9,411 nucleotides of DNA from JAZUCT01 sp045639255 (GCA_045639255.1 JAZUCT010000004.1:1-9411); one strand, 5' to 3'; shown: positions 1 to 6,278, counted from the first letter of the stretch. Made by a program: numbers and translations. Notes: generated by a model not told the origin, from the letters alone.

Positions 1-1187
1 GAGCCAGAACCACCGTTTGCATCGAAGTTAACAAAATATGTTGCTGCTGCACTTGAATTCCAAACAGCAGTTGCTGTTGCACTTAGTGAACTTGATGCAG
101 TGGAATATATAGCGCCTGCACCATAAATTTCACCACTTATTTCCCAACCACCAAAACTTTTTCCACTTGGTGCAGTTGGTGCACTTGGAAGGGTGAAATT
201 TGCATACGCAAATGCTCCCGCCTCACAATTATAATAAATAGCTTGTGTTAAAGTTTTATAAGTTGAGCCTTCTGATTGACAAGTTAATGTGAATGTGCCA
301 ACACCAATTGCATATAATTCAATATTGCCTGCACTTGAAAGCATGTTAACAACACTTTCACCGTCACTATAACTATTACCTGAGTTGGGGTCCAACCATT
401 CATAAAAAGTTACGCCATCAACCCCAAATGTTCCACCAAGTTCATACCAGGTTTTAAGTTTTTGTGAAACACCGGAATTATGAGTATATGATCCAAGGTG
501 TTCTTCGTCACTGAAATAAGAAACAGTGTATGTATAAGAAGTGGAAATCCAAGTTGCAGTTGCTTCATAATATGTTGCAGAAGAAGTGTCGGTAAAAACT
601 GCACCTTCTGGCCAAGTTTTTCCATTAATTTCCCAACCACCAAAGGTATAGCCACTTGGTGCTGTTGGCGCATATGGAAGATCCATTTCAATATAGTATG
701 TATCATTATATGAATGCCAATATTTATCAGCAATAATTGTGTCTACCAAAGTTGTGCTGTTATAGAACATTGAACTTACTGGTTGCATTTTTAAACCTGT
801 GGCATAAAGAGAAAGGTATGAACCCGCATAACTTGAAGGCAACACAATTCCTTCACCACCACCAATGATTGAATATGGGTCAAATTGTGAAGTGCTCCAA
901 CCATGAAAAGAATAACCCGATTTACTCCATAAAACATCATAGTTCGATTCGACAGATGACCAACTTAATGATGCACCACCTTCAGTTGGAATATAATCAA
1001 GCGTTACAATAAATTCATCTTCATAATAATAACTGACATGAACATAGTTATCAGCCAAAACCACTTCTGTTTCGGTTTGATTATTTGAAATTTGACTTGC
1101 GTTGCTTAAAAATTGATATGGCAAAACAAAGCAGATTGCCGCAAGAACAAATAGTAACAAATTTTTAAGTTTTTTAGTGTTGAACAT
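1..1187 (-). CDS. Secreted InlB/Flg_new (Listeria-Bacteroides) repeat surface protein, N-terminal part, runs off left edge
   Basis: This frame is open from an ATG at 1187-1185 to the left edge: 395 codons with no stop, so the C-terminus is missing. Residues 1-31 form a signal peptide: basic start MFNTKKLKN, hydrophobic core LLLFVLAAICFVL, then a possible cleavage site near SNA/S. After a short Asn/Thr-rich linker come about four ~75-residue beta-grasp modules (roughly 60-130, 140-213, 219-293, 299-377) and the start of a fifth (YFVNFDANGGSG). Each complete module carries the G-x-W/F-x-W core of InlB B-repeats, for example SGYSFHGWS, SGYTFGGWE and SGKSFGGWE. Such proteins are exported and displayed on the cell surface, often as adhesins or stalks; the ligand cannot be told. 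The start is supported by GGAG at 1203-1200 (12 nt upstream, rather far), a nearer GAG, and a promoter 40 nt upstream. Composition is rich in Ser, Thr, Gly and Tyr, as expected for a secreted repeat protein. Confidence 0.85.
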   Translation of the reverse strand, partial: MFNTKKLKNLLLFVLAAICFVLPYQFLSNASQISNNQTETEVVLADNYVHVSYYYEDEFIVTLDYIPTEGGASLSWSSVESNYDVLWSKSGYSFHGWSTSQFDPYSIIGGGEGIVLPSSYAGSYLSLYATGLKMQPVSSMFYNSTTLVDTIIADKYWHSYNDTYYIEMDLPYAPTAPSGYTFGGWEINGKTWPEGAVFTDTSSATYYEATATWISTSYTYTVSYFSDEEHLGSYTHNSGVSQKLKTWYELGGTFGVDGVTFYEWLDPNSGNSYSDGESVVNMLSSAGNIELYAIGVGTFTLTCQSEGSTYKTLTQAIYYNCEAGAFAYANFTLPSAPTAPSGKSFGGWEISGEIYGAGAIYSTASSSLSATATAVWNSSAAATYFVNFDANGGSG

Positions 1188-1225
1188 AATACTCTTTTTC
1201 TCCAAATTCACTAATATTTTTATGT

Positions 1226-1254
1226 ATTTTATCACATTTTTTAATTTAAGGCAA
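1226..1254 (-). promoter_or_regulatory. Sigma-70/SigA-type promoter of the InlB-repeat protein
   Basis: Read on the minus strand, TTGCCT (1254-1249) is followed by exactly 17 nt and then TAAAAT (1231-1226). The -10 box is directly preceded by TGA, giving an extended -10 (TGn). Transcription would begin near 1219-1220, leaving a leader of about 32 nt before the ATG at 1187. The call rests on consensus matching only. Confidence 0.6.
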
Positions 1255-1368
1255 CTAAATAAAATAGGTTAAATAATATTTATATTATTTTTATTTTAGT
1301 TAAGAATTATGCAGTTTAACTTTCTTTGAAGCGTTGGTTTTACGCTACGAAGCCACACATGCAAGTTT

Positions 1369-1478
1369 AATAACAGCCGATTAGAGCGTTTGTGGGGTGT
1401 GGGGGGAATCGCAACCCCCACAGTTTTGCTTCTTTTGTGAGTAAAAGAAGAAGTTTGTTTCTTTGCTTTCAAAGAAAG
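1369..1478 (+). repeat. Structured dispersed repeat, copy A (three tandem hairpins)
   Basis: The element begins AATAACAGCCG and holds three perfect stem-loops in series. H1 is TGTGGGGG (1398-1405), a 9-nt loop containing AATCGCAA, then CCCCCACA (1415-1422). H2 is CTTCTTTT (1429-1436), loop GTGAGT, then AAAAGAAG (1443-1450). H3 is TTTCTTTG (1458-1465), loop CTTT, then CAAAGAAA (1470-1477). The same element occurs on the other strand at 6107-6214 with about 11 substitutions and a 2-nt gap. The within-stem differences come as complementary pairs, so the fold is conserved. It encodes no protein. It ends 57 nt before the ATG of the KwaA-like gene in the same sense, so it could lie in that gene's leader if transcription starts upstream of it. 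Similar GC-core plus AT-hairpin intergenic repeats are familiar in gut Firmicutes genomes; that parallel is recollection, not a search result. Confidence 0.85.
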
Positions 1479-1534
1479 TTATTTATATTTTGCCAAAAAT
1501 GCATAAAAAAATTTATTGCTAGCAAACTATATGC

Positions 1535-2128
1535 ATGAAAAAACACAAAGAAAACATTTATAAAATATTGCTATATATAAGTGCCTTTGTGCCTATGTAT
1601 GTGCTGTTGCTGTTTAAGTTTGTTATTGAAATTTTAACCAACAATTTAACCAAAGATTTTTTGAACATATTTATGGTGGTTTTTCTGTTGGTTTTAACAA
1701 TTTGTGGCATTGTTGGTGTAAGGCTGGTTTTAAAGAAACCGTGCAATAAAAAAGAAAAAATAACTTTAACAAGTGTTTCGAACACAACTGATCAACACTT
1801 TTTAAGTTATTTTTCGCTGTTTGTTTTGTTTGCCTTAACCTTTGAGTTAGAAAAAATAAGCATGGCAATTGTTTTTATTGCAATTTTGGTTTTGGTTGGA
1901 ATTGTTTATATTAAAAACAATCTTTATCACATTAACCCATTTTTGAATATTTTGGGATACAGTTTTTACAACATAACCTATGCAAATAAAAGCCAAGAAA
2001 ATGCCACATTAAAAGTGTTTTACAAAGGTAAACTTAACGAAAATTCTTCTTATTTTTTATGCAAGCTTATTTCCAATTTAGTTGTTATTGAAAATGCAAG
2101 CATAAGTCAAAACAAAAAGAAACATTAA
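1535..2128 (+). CDS. Four-helix membrane protein, KwaA-like (Kiwa anti-phage system), orphan
   Basis: This is a 197-residue protein with four predicted membrane helices: about 10-32, 43-66, 88-104 and 107-126. They are followed by a ~70-residue soluble tail with a basic end (QNKKKH). The stretch after helix 2 (KITLTSVSNTTDQHFLSYF), helix 4 ending in GIVYIKNNLYHINPFLNILG and the following Y-S-F-Y resemble the layout I recall for KwaA: a soluble loop of the form SVxNxxxEHLxxL, then a helix ending YIKxxLxxxNPxLxxLGYxxY. KwaA is the membrane sensor of the two-gene Kiwa defence system and works with the DNA-binding effector KwaB (DUF4868). No kwaB-like gene adjoins it: the next gene is mscL on the opposite strand 14 nt away. 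No Shine-Dalgarno sequence precedes the ATG. An out-of-frame ATG lies 4 nt upstream, so the start rests mainly on the Lys-rich N-terminus. It may be an unrelated small membrane protein. Confidence 0.5.
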   Translation: MKKHKENIYKILLYISAFVPMYVLLLFKFVIEILTNNLTKDFLNIFMVVFLLVLTICGIVGVRLVLKKPCNKKEKITLTSVSNTTDQHFLSYFSLFVLFALTFELEKISMAIVFIAILVLVGIVYIKNNLYHINPFLNILGYSFYNITYANKSQENATLKVFYKGKLNENSSYFLCKLISNLVVIENASISQNKKKH

Positions 2129-2142
2129 CTAGGTTTTCCCCT

Positions 2143-2721
2143 TTATTTTTCTGTGTTTTCAGGTAAGTTTTCAGGTTGAACATTTTGTTTTTTAAGTTCT
2201 TCCAAAATGTTTGCAAGAAGTTGTTCTTGCGTTGGTTTTGGTGGTGCTGGAACAGGTTTATTTTTTTCACGAAGTTCAGCAGTTGCCAAAAGAACTTCTT
2301 TTTTGTTTTTCATGTTAACCCCTTGTTCTTTAAGGGTTTTTCTTTCGTCCTTAGTAGGCCATTTTTTTGCTTGTTTATTTAAAAAGCCCCTTGCACTCAT
2401 AATTGTTTTCATAATTATAAACAACACAAATGCAATTAAAAAGAAATTAAGAATTGCGGTTATGAATGAACCCCAATCGATATAAATACTTTTTGTTAAA
2501 TCAAGTTCGCCATCGGTATATCCTTTAATTAAAAATGTGTATGCCGATTCTAAGCCGTTTCCGCCTTTTGCAAGCAAAGCATTAATAAGTGGCATTAAAA
2601 TTTTGTTTGTAAGCGATGTTACAATGCTTGAAAAAGCACTTCCAATAATAACACCAATTGCCATATCAACAACATTGCCACGGCTTATAAATTTTTTAAA
2701 CTCTTGAAAAAATTTTTTCAT
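2143..2721 (-). CDS. mscL: Large-conductance mechanosensitive channel MscL
   Basis: MscL forms a homopentameric membrane pore that opens under high membrane tension and releases solutes on hypo-osmotic shock. The family signature is clear: an N-terminal amphipathic helix (KKFFQEFKKFISRGN), pore-lining TM1 at about 16-43 (NVVDMAIGVIIGSAFSSIV), a periplasmic-type loop at 44-83, TM2 at about 84-108, and the C-terminal bundle helix at about 163-180 (PTQEQLLANILEELKKQN). At 192 residues it is longer than E. coli MscL (136). The extra length is mainly a charged cytoplasmic linker at about 110-160, a variant I recall from other Clostridia, plus a short Pro/Glu tail. GGGAG at 2735-2731, 9 nt before the ATG, supports the start. 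The gene has its own promoter at 2744-2773. It converges with the KwaA-like gene 14 nt away, with no clear terminator between them. Confidence 0.97.
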   Translation of the reverse strand: MKKFFQEFKKFISRGNVVDMAIGVIIGSAFSSIVTSLTNKILMPLINALLAKGGNGLESAYTFLIKGYTDGELDLTKSIYIDWGSFITAILNFFLIAFVLFIIMKTIMSARGFLNKQAKKWPTKDERKTLKEQGVNMKNKKEVLLATAELREKNKPVPAPPKPTQEQLLANILEELKKQNVQPENLPENTEK

Positions 2722-2743
2722 TTGTTATTTCTCCCATGTGCAT

Positions 2744-2773
2744 ATTATATTAAAATGCGCTAAATTTTGCAAA
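2744..2773 (-). promoter_or_regulatory. Probable promoter of mscL
   Basis: On the minus strand, TTTGCA (2773-2768) is followed by 18 nt and a perfect TATAAT (2749-2744). The transcript would start near 2737, just upstream of the GGGAG ribosome binding site, giving a very short leader. With the terminator at 2912-2948, this suggests mscL is transcribed on its own. Confidence 0.5.
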
Positions 2774-2911
2774 TGATTTTTAACATTTTTTTAAAACAAA
2801 TTTTGCCAGTTTTCGACCTTATTATTAATGATAATCTTCGAAGAAAACGCACGCTTTTGCACGCATATAAGTAACAAATTAAAATCAGTTTTTTAGATTT
2901 TAAAATTACAC

Positions 2912-2948
2912 AAAAAACGCAAAAATTGTTGTTTTTTTGCGTTTTTTT
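2912..2948 (-). terminator. Rho-independent terminator after the M14 peptidase gene
   Basis: AAAAAACGCAAAAA (2912-2925) is complementary to TTTTTGCGTTTTTT within 2932-2948, with a loop of about 6-8 nt, and poly-T runs occur on both sides. It lies about 30 nt beyond the stop codon of the leftward M14 gene. The inverted repeat would work in either direction, but only the leftward gene enters it. The stem has few G:C pairs, so strength is uncertain. Confidence 0.65.
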
Positions 2949-2976
2949 GATGTTTTTTATGCATTTTTTAAGTTTT

Positions 2977-4041
2977 TTATGGTTTAATGAAATATTTTTC
3001 TTTAAAATTTATGCTTACATTTTGAACATTATTTAAGTTTTCGTTAATATATGGGCGTTTTGAAATATTATTGCGTGAATTTTCATAAATTTCATTGTTA
3101 TTATTTATGTTTTCTGCGTTAAAATTGAAATTTTCAACAATATTTAAAGGATTTTTTAAATTATTCTGCATGTTTTGTGCAGAAACACTTAAATTTATGT
3201 TATTAACAATGTTAAGTGCTTCAAGGGCAATTTCTTTGTTTTGTTCAAAAATAATTGGCAAATATTCTTCTCCAAGTGGGTGTGGAATTGCATTGTTGCC
3301 CACTTCAATTGTGAATGCTGGCACTTGAAAGTTAAGCGAAACCCAATCGGAATATCCACCAGTTGAATTTTCTGTTTTAACAAGCTGATAGCCATTAACT
3401 TGTGAAAGTTTAAGTGCAATTTGCCTATCCCTTTCAATTTGCTGTGCCGAAAGTGTTTCAAAACCATAATAAATAACTTCGCCTTTTGTGTGCCAACTCA
3501 GTGTTAATGCTGGGTTGACCAATTTGGTCAGTTCAATAAGTGTGTTGACTTCCCGTTCACTGTTTGCATAATATCCCACAAAATTTGCAGGTGCAACACA
3601 AAACACATTTTGCGCACCACCGCCCCAAAGTGCATTGAAATTAACATTTAAATCCACCGCATTTGCATTTGCCTTCCATAAATCAAAGTTTTGGTTACCA
3701 TTGTTTATGTTAACAAGATATTTTTTAAGTTGTTCACATTTAACCTTTTCAACACCATCAAGCACAAATTCAACACCATCGGGGTTAACCATTGGAACAA
3801 AATATATTCCACCACTGCTTATTTTATCTTTTGAATATTGACAAATATCCACAAGCAAAGGTGCGGTTATCCATTCTCTTGCGTGAATTGCACCTTCACA
3901 AATTATTTGATTTCCTTCATAACTGCCAATATGAGCACAATAAATTGGTTTACCCAAAAGCGAATATCCAATAACACTGAAATCAATTCCTTGTTGATTT
4001 TGCAAACTTAAAATTTTTGCGTTAAGTTCCATAAAATTCAT
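2977..4041 (-). CDS. M14-family zinc carboxypeptidase, gamma-D-glutamyl-diaminopimelate peptidase type, with Asn-rich C-terminal tail
   Basis: This 354-residue protein carries the M14 zinc site: HARE (His53, Glu56) and His184 in LSWHTKG. The catalytic Glu246 lies in FTIEVG. The segment DLWKANANAVDLNVNF (119-135) matches the WKAN-VDLN-F box of bacterial peptidoglycan-peptide M14 enzymes. The Arg that follows Asn in classical carboxypeptidases (NR, binding the substrate's free carboxylate) is Val133 here. Loss of that Arg is typical of the enzymes that cut gamma-D-Glu-diaminopimelate bonds, so a role in muropeptide turnover is likely but inferred. No signal peptide or LysM domain is visible, so it probably acts in the cytoplasm. 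The catalytic domain ends near 285; the last ~70 residues are Asn-rich and low-complexity. GGAGG at 4053-4049, 7 nt upstream, fixes the first ATG over the second, three codons later. A weak promoter (TTGCAA, 19 nt, TATATA) lies at 4068-4098. Confidence 0.85.
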   Translation of the reverse strand: MNFMELNAKILSLQNQQGIDFSVIGYSLLGKPIYCAHIGSYEGNQIICEGAIHAREWITAPLLVDICQYSKDKISSGGIYFVPMVNPDGVEFVLDGVEKVKCEQLKKYLVNINNGNQNFDLWKANANAVDLNVNFNALWGGGAQNVFCVAPANFVGYYANSEREVNTLIELTKLVNPALTLSWHTKGEVIYYGFETLSAQQIERDRQIALKLSQVNGYQLVKTENSTGGYSDWVSLNFQVPAFTIEVGNNAIPHPLGEEYLPIIFEQNKEIALEALNIVNNINLSVSAQNMQNNLKNPLNIVENFNFNAENINNNNEIYENSRNNISKRPYINENLNNVQNVSINFKEKYFIKP

Positions 4042-4048
4042 AAGATAT

Positions 4049-4053
4049 CCTCC
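4049..4053 (-). promoter_or_regulatory. Shine-Dalgarno GGAGG deciding the M14 peptidase start
   Basis: A full GGAGG lies 7 nt before the ATG at 4041-4039. A second in-frame ATG, at codon 4, would be 16 nt away, so the upstream start is preferred. This is the strongest ribosome binding site in the window. Confidence 0.8.
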
Positions 4054-4100
4054 GTTATTCCTTTAAATATATATGAAAATATTTATTTTAAGTTGCAATA

Positions 4101-4127
4101 AAAAAAGCAGGTTCAAAACCCGCTTTT
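4101..4127 (-). terminator. Rho-independent terminator of the mscS-type gene
   Basis: On the minus strand, AAAAGCGGGTT pairs with AACCTGCTTTT around a 3-nt loop (one G-U pair) and is followed by a T-run. The left arm begins inside the TAA stop codon of the channel gene, so translation end and terminator overlap. It separates mscS from the M14 peptidase gene, which therefore needs its own promoter or depends on read-through. Confidence 0.85.
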
Positions 4128-5067
4128 ATTCTTTATTTTTTTTATTTGTTTTCTTTTTAAACATTTTTGTTACATCAATTTTATGAACAGGTTCTGTTTG
4201 CCTTACTTTTTCAATCCTTTCTGGAAGTTCTTGTTTGTTATATGGCATTGAAACAGCGTCTGTTCTTGTGCGAACTTCAAGTTGATTATATGGAATTGAA
4301 ATGTTATTTCTTTTCATTTCGTTATATACATTTTCAAGAACATAATAATAAACTTCCCAATAATCTTCTTTATCACACCAGCAGTTTGCAAAAAAATCAA
4401 TACTGCTTGCACCTAAATTTTTTAATCTGCAAAATGGTGCTGGATCCAGCAAAACATTTCCGTTGCTTTTCATAACATTAATAACAAGATTTTTAACTGT
4501 TTCAACATCTGTTTCATAGGCAACACTGAATGTAAAATCCACCCTTCTTTGTGCATTTCCACCTGCATTAATAACGCTGTTATTAACAATTGTTGAGTTT
4601 GGCAAAGTTACTTTTTTGCTGTCGGAAGTTTTTAAAGTTGTGAACAAGAAATTAATTTCTTCAATGCTTCCGCTAACACCATCAACTTCAATAAAATCGC
4701 CTTTTTTAAACATTCCTGTTGCAACAATAATCATGCCATTTGCAAGGTTTGAAATGTTGTTTTGAAGTGCCATTCCAACCGCAAGCACAAGTGCACTAAG
4801 TGCAGTTATTATTCCTGAAACTTCAATTCCAATGGTGCTTAAAAGAACAAGAATAAAAACAAGATATAAGCAAAACTTAATTATTGTATGCAAAAAATTT
4901 TGTGCAATTTTTTCCATTTTTGTTGAATTAATAATTTTCTTTAATAATTTTAAAACAATTTTAATTGCAATAAAACCAAAAACTAAAATTACAAAAAAGG
5001 TTAAAATATTCCATATATTGCTTTTAAAAAATGTTTTAATTGTTGTCCAAATTTGTTCCCAATTCAT
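4126..5067 (-). CDS. mscS: MscS-family small-conductance mechanosensitive channel
   Basis: This 313-residue channel has the canonical MscS plan: TM1 at about 20-44, TM2 at about 60-80, and the pore helix TM3 at about 86-121. TM3 carries the Ala/Gly-packed LVLAVGMALQNNISNLANG, matching the E. coli LAVGLALQGSLSNLAAG pattern. The beta domain follows (GDFIEVDGVSGSIEEI, then FTTLKTSD and the conserved LPNSTI, about 123-160), then the alpha/beta vestibule to about 263. MscS forms heptamers that release ions and small osmolytes when membrane tension rises. Unusually, a ~50-residue charged tail (264-313) ends in Lys-rich MFKKKTNKKNKE. AAGGA at 5081-5077, 9 nt upstream, supports the start. TATGAT at 5109-5104 is a possible -10 without a good -35. 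The gene diverges from the PLP enzyme gene and is followed by a strong terminator. Confidence 0.95.
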   Translation of the reverse strand: MNWEQIWTTIKTFFKSNIWNILTFFVILVFGFIAIKIVLKLLKKIINSTKMEKIAQNFLHTIIKFCLYLVFILVLLSTIGIEVSGIITALSALVLAVGMALQNNISNLANGMIIVATGMFKKGDFIEVDGVSGSIEEINFLFTTLKTSDSKKVTLPNSTIVNNSVINAGGNAQRRVDFTFSVAYETDVETVKNLVINVMKSNGNVLLDPAPFCRLKNLGASSIDFFANCWCDKEDYWEVYYYVLENVYNEMKRNNISIPYNQLEVRTRTDAVSMPYNKQELPERIEKVRQTEPVHKIDVTKMFKKKTNKKNKE

Positions 5068-5157
5068 TTTAATTTTTCCTTTTGTTTAAATTTATTTAAG
5101 TTTATCATATTTTTTGTTAAAATAAAACATTTTTTGTTATTTTTCATAAATAAAAGT

Positions 5158-6099
5158 ATGGAAATTAAAACAATAAAAAAATTGGTAAGCAGCACTCCAA
5201 TGATTGAAATAACATATAAGTTTAAAAATAAAATTAAAAAAGTTTATGCAAAGTGCGAATGGTTTTCGCTTACTGGAAGTGTTAAGGATAAAGTTGCGTT
5301 TCAAATTTTAACAACTGCCTTTAAAAACAAACAACTTAAAGAAGGCGATAAAATTGTTGAAGTTTCCAGCGGAAACATGGGGCTTTCAATTTGTGCTGTT
5401 GCAAACTTACTTAAACTGAAAACAACAATTTTAATGCCAAAAAATATGAGCATTGAACGAAAACAATTGTTGAAACTTTATGGTGCAGAACTTGTTGAAA
5501 CTGAAAATTTTAAACAAGCCTTTAAGTTATGTGAAAAATATAAGCAAATGGGTTATTTTTGCCCTATGCAGTTTGAAAACTTTAACAACACAAAAGCCCA
5601 CGAAAACATAACCGCAAAAGAAATTGTTAAGCAAGTTAAATTTAAACCTGTTAGCGCTTTTGTTTGTGGAATTGGAACAAGTGGAACTTTCAGTGGTGTT
5701 GGAAAAGTTCTTAAACAAAAGTTAGGTGTTAAATTATTTGCCATTGAACCAAAAAATGCTCGCATTATTTCAAACAAAAAGCCTTTTAAACACCACCAAC
5801 TGCAAGGTTTAAGCGATGAAATTTTGCCTAAACTATATAACAGTTCTCTTTGCAATGGTGTTATTCAAATTTCTGATGCAGATGCGTTGGCAATGGCAAA
5901 AAAGTTGTGCCAAAAACTTTCGCTGGGTGTGGGCATTTCAAGTGGTGCAAACTTTTTGGGCTGTGTGCTTTCGGGTGAAGAAAATGCAGTAACTATTTTT
6001 GCCGACGATAATAAAAAATATTTATCAACAAACTTAACAAAATGCAATTCAACACCACTGGTTGAAAGCATTGAATTGATTGATGTTAGAGTGTTATAA
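5158..6099 (+). CDS. Cysteine-synthase-like PLP enzyme (fold type II, CysK/CysM family), divergent
   Basis: The 313 residues match the usual cysteine-synthase length. Family landmarks are in order: the PLP lysine Lys43 in TGSVKDK (normally GGSVKDR), the substrate loop SSGNMG (70-75, normally TSGNTG), the PLP-phosphate loop GIGTSGTFSG (171-180, normally GTGTGGT), GISSGAN (259-265), and the C-terminal FADDNKKYLST (usual form FPDSGERYLST). Members replace the acetyl or phosphate group of an activated serine with sulfide to make cysteine. Thr to Met74 in the substrate loop, LTGS for PGGS, and Ser175 for the second Gly of the phosphate loop make the exact substrate uncertain. The start at 5158 (MEIKTIKKL) is preferred: an ATG 35 codons upstream would add a Phe/Ile-rich stretch that lies over the mscS start. 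No Shine-Dalgarno is visible before 5158. No cysE or sulfur-transport gene is nearby. Confidence 0.85.
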   Translation: MEIKTIKKLVSSTPMIEITYKFKNKIKKVYAKCEWFSLTGSVKDKVAFQILTTAFKNKQLKEGDKIVEVSSGNMGLSICAVANLLKLKTTILMPKNMSIERKQLLKLYGAELVETENFKQAFKLCEKYKQMGYFCPMQFENFNNTKAHENITAKEIVKQVKFKPVSAFVCGIGTSGTFSGVGKVLKQKLGVKLFAIEPKNARIISNKKPFKHHQLQGLSDEILPKLYNSSLCNGVIQISDADALAMAKKLCQKLSLGVGISSGANFLGCVLSGEENAVTIFADDNKKYLSTNLTKCNSTPLVESIELIDVRVL

Positions 6100-6106
6100 A
6101 AACACA

Positions 6107-6214
6107 TTTTCTTTGAACTCAAAGAAACAAACCTGTTCTTTTACTCACAAAAGAACCAAAACTTCGGGGGTTGCGATTCCCCGAACCCCACAAACGCTCT
6201 AAGCGGCTGTTATT
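6107..6214 (-). repeat. Structured dispersed repeat, copy B (reverse orientation)
   Basis: This is the same element as 1369-1478, read on the minus strand. Plus-strand stems are: H3 TTTCTTTG/CAAAGAAA (6108-6115 and 6120-6127, loop AACT), H2 GTTCTTTT/AAAAGAAC (6135-6142 and 6149-6156, loop ACTCAC), and H1 TTCGGGG/CCCCGAA (6163-6169 and 6179-6185). A short CGCT/AGCG hairpin (6195-6205) is present here but imperfect in copy A. Relative to copy A, two outer base pairs of H1 and the terminal pair of H2 are swapped on both arms, so all three main stems stay perfect. It begins 8 nt after the stop of the PLP-enzyme gene, so that transcript would carry the antisense form. No T-run follows, so it is not an ordinary terminator. 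Confidence 0.85.
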
Positions 6215-6252
6215 TATTTAAAAGAATATCTTTGGAGTTTAACGCTGCGCTA

Positions 6253-6278
6253 GATTCTCGCACCTTGCAAGAATGACA
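6253..6278. repeat. Short hairpin repeat of the GATTCT...AGAATGACA type
   Basis: ATTCT (6254-6258) pairs with AGAAT (6270-6274). Beyond one C/A mismatch the stem continues with GC/GC around a 5-nt loop, and GACA follows. The frame TGTCATTCT-N-AGAATCT is one I recall as a very common intergenic hairpin repeat across bacteria, usually with a GAGCGAAGCG-like centre; here the centre differs. Only one copy is in the window, so the family assignment is from memory. Confidence 0.4.

Larger units (their letters stand above)
1188..1534. other. Intergenic region between divergent genes
   Basis: This 347-nt gap separates the leftward surface-protein gene from the rightward KwaA-like gene. Its left third holds the leftward promoter and very AT-rich DNA (about 1255-1318). 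A small hairpin, AGCGT/ACGCT, lies at 1330-1346. The right half is the multi-hairpin repeat described separately. After the repeat, 1479-1534 is AT-rich with no convincing rightward promoter: TATATT near 1484-1489 has only a weak -35 inside the last hairpin. No tRNA, riboswitch or coding frame was recognised here. Confidence 0.6.

Noticed and set aside
410..733. Open frames of 107 and 71 residues on both strands inside the InlB-repeat gene
   Set aside because: They overlap the long signal-peptide-bearing repeat frame and have no domain or ribosome binding site.
1369..1478. Possible tRNA, riboswitch or CRISPR in the hairpin-rich intergenic DNA
   Set aside because: No cloverleaf or CCA end, no known aptamer core, and no regularly spaced direct repeats; the hairpins are better described as a dispersed structured repeat.
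2774..2911. Possible small gene or RNA between the M14 gene and mscL
   Set aside because: AT-rich with a single 8-bp palindrome (CTTCGAAG) and a short GCACGC direct repeat; no ribosome binding site, open frame or fold worth calling.
5053..5157. Upstream in-frame ATG extending the PLP enzyme by 35 residues
   Set aside because: The extension is Phe/Ile-rich, lies over the start region of the opposite-strand channel gene, and is absent from the family; the protein fits family length from 5158.
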